A DNA stretch of 6,867 nucleotides. Source: Desulfobacterales bacterium C00003060 (GTDB taxonomy: Bacteria > Desulfobacterota > Desulfobacteria > Desulfobacterales > C00003060). The position numbers were made by a program, and so were the translations under genes. The notes beneath the pieces are model-generated. The model was not told where the DNA came from, made no database searches, and saw only the letters and a list, made by a program, of their open reading frames with translations. This document shows positions 1 through 5,529 of this stretch, piece by piece. The stretch is taken from NCBI GenBank assembly GCA_001751085.1, contig MAXP01000158.1, forward strand, positions 1,449 to 8,315, in the 5' to 3' direction. The first letter of the stretch is position 1, and each line of letters opens with the position of its first letter.

Positions 1-1664
1 TGACTTGTTGAGGGCCTGAAGGCAAGTTCCCATCGATAGTTCAGACGATCAGCATCAGGGTCTTTACTGCCGCCGCCATAAAGGGTTACAGCATCGCCCA
101 AAAAGACGTGAGCGATAAGCTCTCCAGCATTGGCTATTGGAGGATGATTGGAAAGTGTAGTTACTCGTACGGAATGAGAATTACTGGATTTGCCCCATCT
201 ATCTTTTGCTATGAGTTGCACCGTATAATCGCCAGGGACGTCCACCCTGAATGTTGGGTTGACCGCCTTGGAATCAGAAAGCCTGGCCTTGCTCGCTCTT
301 GGCTTGGAAACGAACTTCCACTGATAAGACAAGAAATCTCCATCAGGATCATTGCAGCCAGTACCATCCAGGGTTACCCTGTCTCCTACATATACCTCCT
401 GTGAGGGACCGGCATTGGCCTGAGGAGGATTATTGGATTTCCGTTTTTCGGGTATGGTAAAAGGGCCTCCATAGGCCCCCATATCATTAATAGATGAACC
501 CATGGATGGAGGGAAGTTCACATCACGGAATTCAGGCGCCGGATCTCCGCCATCAATGGCCGTGGAGGTTGGCTGCAGATGATAATCATGATGAACCGGA
601 TCTACATATAATGGATCGGCAATCATATCCTTGTGTTTCAAAAAACTCTTCTCGTCCTCATAACCTCCATATTGCCGCCGAATGCACCAAAGGTAATGGG
701 GGTCGCAGTTATCTGTCAAATTGTTAGAAAACAGCAAATTATAAGAATACCCTTTGCCTGCAGCCCTAATGCCGGACTCGCCATTATGGGTAATGATATT
801 GTTTTTTATGGTAGGCATCACAGAAGGATCCTCTACCACAATGCCCGATCGACCGTTATCCACTATGGTATTGTTGACTATATCCATGGGCGTTATTACA
901 CATCTGATACCCGCCTGCTTGTTTTTGTAGATAATATTATTGTGAATAGTCCCAGTAGCTGCTTTGGCTTCAATACCCCCCAGAGCGTTGTTGTTTATGG
1001 TGTTGTTTCGGACCTCAATCCGGGAGACGACCATGCCTCCTGTGCCAATTCCGGCCATCTTATTGTCCCTGATTGAATTCCCCTTGATCTTCAGAGAACA
1101 TCCGTTTTCCAGGTAGATTCCTGCCTCTTCATTGTTACATATGACATTATTGATGATAGCTGCAGAGCTGCCAGTGCAGTAGATACCCGCAGGTTCATTT
1201 TTCTTGATTGTACTGTTTATTATGGTAGGAGAGGTTGATACGCAGTATATCCCTGCGCCTATCCTGGCGTCATCACGGACAATAGCCTTTGCATTGATTA
1301 TAGTAAATCCATCCAGGGTGGCCTTGTTAGCGCCACATACTACCCAGCCGCCCCTCTTCCCCCCATCTATGGTAGTCACATATGAAGATATGTCTCTGCG
1401 TGAAAAATCCTTATTCCATCCCCCTTGTATGGTTACACCCTCCTTCATGGTGATATTTTCATAATAGATTCCTTGGGACACCAGTACTTTGTCCCCCCTC
1501 CTGGCAGCATCAATCGCTTTCTGAATCGTAGGATAATTCCTGGGAACACAGATAGTTGCGGCTACAGCTTCCCCTGCAAGGCATAATCCCACAATCAGTA
1601 GCATCGAAACAAGACCTACCATCAGGACTGAAGACTGATACCGTTTTCTGACTTTATTGATCAT
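1..1664 (-). CDS. Secreted parallel beta-helix protein with PKD-like domains, C-terminally cut by window edge
   Basis: The reading frame is open from an ATG at 1664 to the left edge, giving 554 complete codons without a stop. Residues 1-35 form a Sec signal peptide (basic start, hydrophobic core, likely cut after AVA). Residues 37-120 match the usual opening of DUF1565/NosD-like helices (CVPRNYPTIQKAIDAA...GDKVLV). Residues about 137-300 form eight coils, marked by glycines in G-I positions at 138, 160, 182, 205, 230, 252, 274 and 298, a period of 22-25 residues. Residues 347-401 carry ADPLYVDP and INDMGAYGGP, resembling the choice-of-anchor Q module. PKD-like domains start near 411 (NNPPQANAGP) and near 507 (NHPPIANAG); the second is incomplete. 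A role in extracellular carbohydrate binding or adhesion is inferred from the fold. No catalytic site could be identified. An AGGGG element six bases upstream supports the start. The true C terminus and any anchor lie outside the window. Confidence 0.9.
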   Translation of the reverse strand, partial: MINKVRKRYQSSVLMVGLVSMLLIVGLCLAGEAVAATICVPRNYPTIQKAIDAARRGDKVLVSQGIYYENITMKEGVTIQGGWNKDFSRRDISSYVTTIDGGKRGGWVVCGANKATLDGFTIINAKAIVRDDARIGAGIYCVSTSPTIINSTIKKNEPAGIYCTGSSAAIINNVICNNEEAGIYLENGCSLKIKGNSIRDNKMAGIGTGGMVVSRIEVRNNTINNNALGGIEAKAATGTIHNNIIYKNKQAGIRCVITPMDIVNNTIVDNGRSGIVVEDPSVMPTIKNNIITHNGESGIRAAGKGYSYNLLFSNNLTDNCDPHYLWCIRRQYGGYEDEKSFLKHKDMIADPLYVDPVHHDYHLQPTSTAIDGGDPAPEFRDVNFPPSMGSSINDMGAYGGPFTIPEKRKSNNPPQANAGPSQEVYVGDRVTLDGTGCNDPDGDFLSYQWKFVSKPRASKARLSDSKAVNPTFRVDVPGDYTVQLIAKDRWGKSSNSHSVRVTTLSNHPPIANAGELIAHVFLGDAVTLYGGGSKDPDADRLNYRWELAFRPSTS

Positions 1665-1820
1665 ACCTGACCCCTAAGCGAGACAAGCTGGAACTTGTAG
1701 TGTTTTGGATTTGCCGCTCACGCATTGAGAAGAGTGCGATACTCGAAATTCAGGGTCAATTGCCAAGTACGACGTGCTGTCACGCCTGGCGAATATTCCC
1801 TGCCGAACAAAGTACGAGCA
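1665..1820. other. 156-bp intergenic spacer between two beta-helix genes
   Basis: No gene is supported here. Near its left end it holds ACAAG (1683-1687) and CTTGT (1694-1698), a 5-bp inverted repeat with a 6-base loop just upstream of the ribosome binding site of the PKD beta-helix gene. On the minus strand a TTGACC hexamer could be a -35 box, but no good -10 box lies at proper spacing. No hairpin followed by a T run was found, so neither a terminator for the upstream gene nor an independent promoter can be claimed. Confidence 0.4.
1671..1675 (-). promoter_or_regulatory. Ribosome binding site of the PKD beta-helix gene
   Basis: The minus strand reads AGGGG, six bases before the ATG at 1664. 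This is good Shine-Dalgarno spacing. It fixes the start at the methionine that opens the signal peptide. Confidence 0.6.
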
Positions 1821-2900
1821 TCATTGATAAGCGCCTATGTTTGCCTTGGGCCCGCCATAGGACCCCATATCGTTCCTTGATCCGTCAGGATCATTATAGA
1901 CTGGATCTCGATTTCCGGCATCTTTGCACGGTGAATCCGGGCTCAAGCGAAAATCACCATTGCCTGGGTCCACAAATAAAGGATCGGCAACGATATTCCC
2001 ATTTACTCCGCGAAAATCACCGTCCCCTATATCTGAATGATCGGGTCTGGAAGCAGGACTGAACCATGCTGAGTACAGGTCATCCTCATTGTCCCAAAGA
2101 ATGGTATTCATTATTCTCAGAGTGCCACCTTCAAAGAACAATCCCCCCCCACAGATAGCTGCATTTCCCGTAATAGTATCATTGACGATAGTGCAAGAGG
2201 ATCGGTCACACGAAATCCCACCACCGGATCTTGCCTTGTTTTTCCATATGATATTATTGGAAATACGAGAAGAATCTCTACAGCAAAAAATCCCACCACC
2301 TGCGTTAGATGCCTCGTTTTCCACTATCTTGTTATCAGCTATGTTGGGCGAGGCCCTGAAAGAAAGGATCCCTCCTCCAAACTCAATGGCGTTGTTTCCT
2401 GATATGATATTGTTTGCTATAACTGGAGCAGATGAAGAATCACAATAGACCCCCCCCCCGAATACTGCGTTGTTTCCGATGATTATACTGTTGATTATAT
2501 AGGGAGAGGATGAACGACTACAATAGATACCTCCACCCTTTAGCACGGTTCTATCCATGTCATCAATGCTAGTGATGGTAAACCCATCAATTACTGAGTG
2601 GGAACCTGCCATAAAGGTAATTACGGGAGTATTGCCTCTTCCCTCAATAACTGTCTTCTTGGCCCCATATGCACTTCTCAAGGTTATAGATTTCTGTACA
2701 ATAACAATGTTTCCAGAGAATAATCTATACGTTCCGGACGCCACTTCGATAGTGTCACCGGGGTTAGAGGCACAGAGAGCCTCTTGAATGGTTAAGTAAT
2801 GATAGGGCACACACAAAGTGTCAGCTAAGCTGGTATTTGCGAACACTAAGGCATACACAATAGCCCAAAAAGCCGTTTTTAAAAACTTAACTTTTGCCAC
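1821..2900 (-). CDS. Secreted parallel beta-helix protein with GGG coils and choice-of-anchor Q-like C terminus
   Basis: The protein has 359 residues and starts with GTG at 2900. A signal peptide covers residues 1-26 (MAKVKFLK, hydrophobic core, cut after SLA). Residues 29-110 are a DUF1565-like opening (CVPYHYLTIQEAL, GDTIEVASGTY, DGFTIT). Six coils follow, each opened by a GGG triplet at residues 122, 148, 175, 201, 226 and 251, a period of 25-27. Four of these triplets are followed three residues on by cysteine (C127, C153, C206, C231). The C terminus (about 262-350) carries MNTILWDN, ADPLFVDP, SPCKDAG and NDMGSYGGP, the pattern of choice-of-anchor Q domains. It is probably exported to the periplasm or surface; no enzymatic residues are evident. 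The start overlaps the upstream gene by 22 bases and has only a weak AGG element about 15 bases away, so translation is probably coupled to that gene. No PKD domain is present. Confidence 0.9.
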   Translation of the reverse strand: MAKVKFLKTAFWAIVYALVFANTSLADTLCVPYHYLTIQEALCASNPGDTIEVASGTYRLFSGNIVIVQKSITLRSAYGAKKTVIEGRGNTPVITFMAGSHSVIDGFTITSIDDMDRTVLKGGGIYCSRSSSPYIINSIIIGNNAVFGGGVYCDSSSAPVIANNIISGNNAIEFGGGILSFRASPNIADNKIVENEASNAGGGIFCCRDSSRISNNIIWKNKARSGGGISCDRSSCTIVNDTITGNAAICGGGLFFEGGTLRIMNTILWDNEDDLYSAWFSPASRPDHSDIGDGDFRGVNGNIVADPLFVDPGNGDFRLSPDSPCKDAGNRDPVYNDPDGSRNDMGSYGGPKANIGAYQ

Positions 2901-4039
2901 CCAATAAAATCTATTCCTGCTGTGAGGTTATTGTAGATATGATTACGCCTTACGCTGGCAAAAGGGACATTCAATAGCCTTATCCCTGCAGTCAGATTAC
3001 CATAAATCTCGTTATCCTCAATGACTGCTTCGTCTACATTTAGAAAGACTACACCTGTTCTCCTGTTATCAAAGATAGTATTGTACATAACGTCAACCTC
3101 ATCTATCTTTGATAATCTGATACCTGATTTCAGATTTCCATAAACCCTGTTATTTACGATTTCCACCTTGATATTGGTTTTGGCGCCGCCGACACCCCTT
3201 AAGCCAATTCCTGCCCTCCTGTTATCATAAAGGGTATTGTTCCTAATAATCAATGCCTGGGCGGAGGAATCCAGGTTTATGCCACCTATCCCGGCGCCAT
3301 TCCCACAACATACATTATTCTCTATGATCGGTCTGGCATATTCTCTCACACCGATACCAGGTGCGTCTCGATCCTTATCAGTAGCATTTGGAAACTGATT
3401 ACCAAATATCTCATTATCCACGATCAGGGCATCTGAATTTGGACCATTGGCTATCCCTGGACCATAATTGTCATAGATAACATTGTCTTGAATAGTGGGC
3501 CCGGCCACTGTTTCAAGAGGTGGCCCCATACCCATACCCAAACCAGTAGATAACATCCCCCCCCAACTGCGATTCCCGGCCAGGATATTGTTGACCACTA
3601 CTGGTGAGCAACCTCGAATCTCCATCAGGAAGAGCCTTAATCCTGTGCGATATTTGGGCATATTAATAATGGTAAACCCGTCCACTGTCATTGGAGCAAC
3701 AGTATCTTGGGGAAAGCTTATTAAGTATCCCGGGGCCTTGATCCCGGTTCCATCAATGATGGTCCTCACCGTCCTTCTCAGGACCTTCTTATTTCCAGGG
3801 CCATCCACCAGGTCATTACCATCGGAGCCCACAAAGCTGACAAGACTTATCCCTTCCTTCACTTTGATACGCTCGTTGTATGTGCCCGGTTTCACATACA
3901 CAGTATCCCCAAAATCGGCTGAGTCGATGGCTTCTCCGATACTGGCATAATCATCCGGAACCAAGATATCTTTGGCCATGGCGCCATGCGTAACCACAAC
4001 CGTCAGAACAAGAAAAACAAAGCGGACCATTAGATTCAC
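2879..4039 (-). CDS. Secreted NosD-like parallel beta-helix protein
   Basis: The protein has 386 residues from a GTG at 4039; an in-frame ATG three codons later (4030) is an equally plausible start, and neither has a strong Shine-Dalgarno element. A signal peptide ends at AMA before KDILVPDDY. Residues 24-125 form the DUF1565-like opening (SIGEAIDSADFGDTVYVKPG, then TVDGFTII). The rest is a regular helix of N-x-I-Y-x-N and A-G-I-x-L elements. G-I/V positions at 276, 306, 329, 352 and 375 give a strict 23-residue period at the end. The family includes NosD and CASH-type carbohydrate-binding helices, so a polysaccharide-binding or surface role is possible, but no active site is visible. The protein stops 11 residues after the last glycine, in the middle of a coil and without the NDMGAYGGP module of its two neighbours. 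Its end overlaps the next gene by 22 bases, consistent with co-translation. Confidence 0.9.
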   Translation of the reverse strand: MNLMVRFVFLVLTVVVTHGAMAKDILVPDDYASIGEAIDSADFGDTVYVKPGTYNERIKVKEGISLVSFVGSDGNDLVDGPGNKKVLRRTVRTIIDGTGIKAPGYLISFPQDTVAPMTVDGFTIINMPKYRTGLRLFLMEIRGCSPVVVNNILAGNRSWGGMLSTGLGMGMGPPLETVAGPTIQDNVIYDNYGPGIANGPNSDALIVDNEIFGNQFPNATDKDRDAPGIGVREYARPIIENNVCCGNGAGIGGINLDSSAQALIIRNNTLYDNRRAGIGLRGVGGAKTNIKVEIVNNRVYGNLKSGIRLSKIDEVDVMYNTIFDNRRTGVVFLNVDEAVIEDNEIYGNLTAGIRLLNVPFASVRRNHIYNNLTAGIDFIGWQKLSF

Positions 4040-4046
4040 AATCAGC

Positions 4047-4073
4047 CAATTCCCACTCCACAGTCAATTCCCA
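4047..4073. repeat. Pair of 9-bp direct repeats upstream of the NosD-like gene
   Basis: CAATTCCCA occurs at 4047-4055 and again at 4065-4073, 18 bases apart. On the minus strand this is TGGGAATTG twice, ending 8 bases before the GTG start. It could be a regulator binding site or a chance duplication; nothing further supports either. Confidence 0.4.
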
Positions 4074-4084
4074 AACAAGCAGGC

Positions 4085-4198
4085 GTTCACAGGTTCAGGT
4101 TCACCTTTCCAGTGAATCCCCTGCCCGCTCGCCAACCTTGCGAAGCAGGCTGGACTGTTCAGGCTTTCGATGAACCCTGAACCTCTGAACCGGTGAAT
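4085..4198. repeat. Degenerate inverted GTTCA-repeat element
   Basis: The left arm (4085-4105) contains GTTCACAGGTTCAGGTTCA. The right arm (4171-4198) contains TGAACCCTGAACC and TGAACCGGTGAAT, close to the reverse complement of the left arm with a 2-base offset. Between them lies a smaller inverted structure: CCTGC at 4120-4124 against GCAGG at 4145-4149, and TCGC at 4129-4132 against GCGA at 4140-4143. The whole spacer between the transglycosylase and the NosD-like gene is therefore able to fold on itself. There is no T run, so it is not a standard terminator. Similar GTTCA strings recur after the kinase. Confidence 0.55.
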
Positions 4199-5119
4199 CT
4201 AAGTTTTTTCCAAGGATCTGTATCTCTTAAGAACTTCTCGGACATATTTCTTGGTCTCTTCAAAAGGAGGAATTCCGCCATGGACTTCGATATTTCCTTC
4301 TCCTGCATTATAGGCGGCCAAGGCAAGTTCTAATCTCTGAGAAGAGGGAAATCTTAATGCCCATTGGTTGAGAAGGTAGCTAAGATATTTTGATCCTCCT
4401 TCAACGTTTTCTTGAGGATCAAAAGGTTTCCTAACATCAAACCTTGTACACGTATCTGGCATCAGTTGCATCAATCCTATTGCCCCTCTTGGGGAAACGG
4501 CCTTGCAATTAAATGCAGATTCCACTTCAATGACTGCAATCAATAAGGCTGCAGGAATCTCATACTTCTTGGATGCCCTGCGGATCAGACAATGAATATG
4601 ATCCTTGTTCAAATTATCCTGATATTTGGCAGGAAAATGTCCTTTATTAGAAACCTTGCACCCGCTTTGTCGATATCCTGCTGTGGAAAAGTAAGGTGAC
4701 TGTGGTAAAAAATCCTTTTCCGTAAAAACTTTGTACCAGCCGACCTTTCCTTCAGGAGAATCCTGTACCTCACCGGTTATTTGAAAGATGATTGTGCGCT
4801 CCCTCCCAATCTGGCGTCTGCCAATATGTTTCGTAGACACGTAGGCCTTGGCCACCAGTTGGTGTTCTCCTATTGTCTCTTTGCCTCTTAAGACAAACCT
4901 TTCAGCCTGTCCCAGCTCCATAACAGATGGCCCCATCCCATCTATAGTGACTTCCAACTGGAAACTGGAGGTGTTATTGATAATGGCTACTTCAGAGTAA
5001 AGCAGGTCCCCGGGGCTTGTGCCTGGGCTCGCCACGGAGCATGGCAAAAGAAGCAAGAACAAAACGAAGACAACGCACAGTGTGTATATGAGTCGCAATA
5101 GGAGCAGATTAGGGAACAT
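4199..5119 (-). CDS. Secreted lytic transglycosylase, SLT family
   Basis: This gene encodes a peptidoglycan-cleaving enzyme that breaks the MurNAc-GlcNAc bond to leave 1,6-anhydroMurNAc ends in the periplasm. The 306-residue protein has a long hydrophobic signal sequence at residues 1-28 (LPC precedes SVAS, but proline makes this a poor lipobox). Residues about 35-140 form an unrecognised, probably beta-rich domain. The SLT domain spans about 170-300, with the catalytic glutamate at E200 in EVESAFN, then GLMQLMP (215-221) and AYNAGEGN (269-276), followed by GGIPPFEET and YVREVL, the classic MltC/Slt70-like order. An upstream in-frame TTG at 5128 is less likely because AAGAGG would directly touch it, whereas it sits nine bases before the ATG at 5119. 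The gene lies upstream of three exported beta-helix genes in the same direction, separated from them by 159 bases that include a GTTCA repeat element. A role in cell-surface assembly is inferred from position only. Confidence 0.93.
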   Translation of the reverse strand: MFPNLLLLRLIYTLCVVFVLFLLLLPCSVASPGTSPGDLLYSEVAIINNTSSFQLEVTIDGMGPSVMELGQAERFVLRGKETIGEHQLVAKAYVSTKHIGRRQIGRERTIIFQITGEVQDSPEGKVGWYKVFTEKDFLPQSPYFSTAGYRQSGCKVSNKGHFPAKYQDNLNKDHIHCLIRRASKKYEIPAALLIAVIEVESAFNCKAVSPRGAIGLMQLMPDTCTRFDVRKPFDPQENVEGGSKYLSYLLNQWALRFPSSQRLELALAAYNAGEGNIEVHGGIPPFEETKKYVREVLKRYRSLEKT

Positions 5120-5128
5120 TTGAGTCAA

Positions 5129-5134
5129 CCTCTT
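5129..5134 (-). promoter_or_regulatory. Ribosome binding site that sets the transglycosylase start
   Basis: The minus strand reads AAGAGG, nine bases before the ATG at 5119 and immediately adjacent to the alternative TTG at 5128. Spacing therefore favours the ATG. Confidence 0.6.
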
Positions 5135-5136
5135 GA

Positions 5137-5160
5137 ATTCTGGATACTACAACCCAGAAT
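5137..5160. promoter_or_regulatory. 7-bp inverted repeat upstream of the transglycosylase, possible operator
   Basis: ATTCTGG (5137-5143) and CCAGAAT (5154-5160) are perfect complements separated by 10 bases. The repeat lies 17 bases before the ATG at 5119, just behind its ribosome binding site. The arm centres are 17 bases apart, which would suit a dimeric repressor, but it could equally be a hairpin in the leader RNA. A possible weak promoter (TTGAGT, 17 bases, TATCCA) overlaps it on the minus strand. Confidence 0.4.
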
Positions 5161-5274
5161 GAAACTCAAGCGCTTATTTGTCGCAAGAAGTATGCCTCCA
5201 CCCTTTCAAGATCCTCAGCGGCGCTTGCGTTAAGAAAAGCCGGAAAAATCGAATAAACGGGTCGGCATCTTGAA

Positions 5275-5306
5275 ACTTCTCAATAAGTCCGGCGACTTCT
5301 CAATAA
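5275..5306. repeat. 12-bp direct repeat with 20-bp period
   Basis: ACTTCTCAATAA occurs at 5275-5286 and again at 5295-5306. The start-to-start distance is exactly 20 bases, close to two helical turns, so two protein subunits would sit on the same face of the DNA. The pair is flanked by GTCGGC (5261-5266) and its complement GCCGAC (5312-5317). Its function is unknown. Confidence 0.55.
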
Positions 5307-5401
5307 TCTGAGCCGACAGGCGGACAAAAGCTCAAGGCTGAAAGGAAGAAAAGCTAAGAGCATGGGATTTGGGCCGGTTTATTAGATGGAACAATTGTTG
5401 C

Positions 5402-5423
5402 CAGTGTGGTAGTGTCCACACTG
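5402..5423. promoter_or_regulatory. 8-bp perfect inverted repeat upstream of the kinase
   Basis: CAGTGTGG (5402-5409) and CCACACTG (5416-5423) are perfect complements around the loop TAGTGT. The site is about 107 bases before the kinase start. No T run follows, so it is more likely an operator or RNA hairpin than an intrinsic terminator. Confidence 0.45.
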
Positions 5424-5518
5424 ATGTTTGGAGTTTACGGGTGGTGGATAGCCTCATCAACTGGAGCTTAGGGCTCGGCAAACCGCCTGAGACATCATGG
5501 GTACGTGCCGTTGCCGTG

Positions 5519-5524
5519 AAAGGA
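5519..5524 (+). promoter_or_regulatory. Ribosome binding site that sets the kinase start
   Basis: AAAGGA lies five bases before the ATG at 5530. The earlier in-frame ATG at 5497 has no comparable element, so the start was moved 11 codons downstream. A further ATG at 5536 is also possible. Confidence 0.6.
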
Positions 5525-5529
5525 AGCAC

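Larger units (their letters stand above)
5161..5529. other. Divergent non-coding region between transglycosylase and kinase
   Basis: Together with the short elements next to the transglycosylase this makes about 410 bases without a credible gene. It contains a 12-bp direct repeat (5275-5306), GTCGGC at 5261-5266 facing GCCGAC at 5312-5317, an 8-bp perfect inverted repeat (5402-5423), and a small hairpin CTCGGC against GCC-T-GAG near 5474-5491. One plus-strand frame (about 5358-5471) reads as strongly hydrophobic, but it has no usable start codon or ribosome binding site. No confident sigma-70 or sigma-54 promoter was found for the kinase. Confidence 0.5.

Noticed and set aside
494..1076. Overlapping plus-strand open frames of 77 and 147 residues
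   Set aside because: They are antisense to the PKD beta-helix gene, which has continuous, family-typical coding on the minus strand.
2117..2299. 60-residue minus-strand frame inside the GGG-coil beta-helix gene
   Set aside because: It is a frame shadow of the beta-helix gene, whose own frame shows regular coil repeats and a signal peptide.
5358..5471. Hydrophobic plus-strand frame containing GTIVASVVVSTLMFGVYGWW, like a single membrane segment
   Set aside because: It is bounded by stops 38 codons apart and lacks an ATG before the hydrophobic part and any ribosome binding site. It may be a gene remnant or chance.
5474..5525. GGCAAACC followed by GTTGCCG, reminiscent of the c-di-GMP-I (GEMM) riboswitch
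   Set aside because: The conserved GACGCAAAGCC segment is missing and the span of about 40 bases is half the normal aptamer length.
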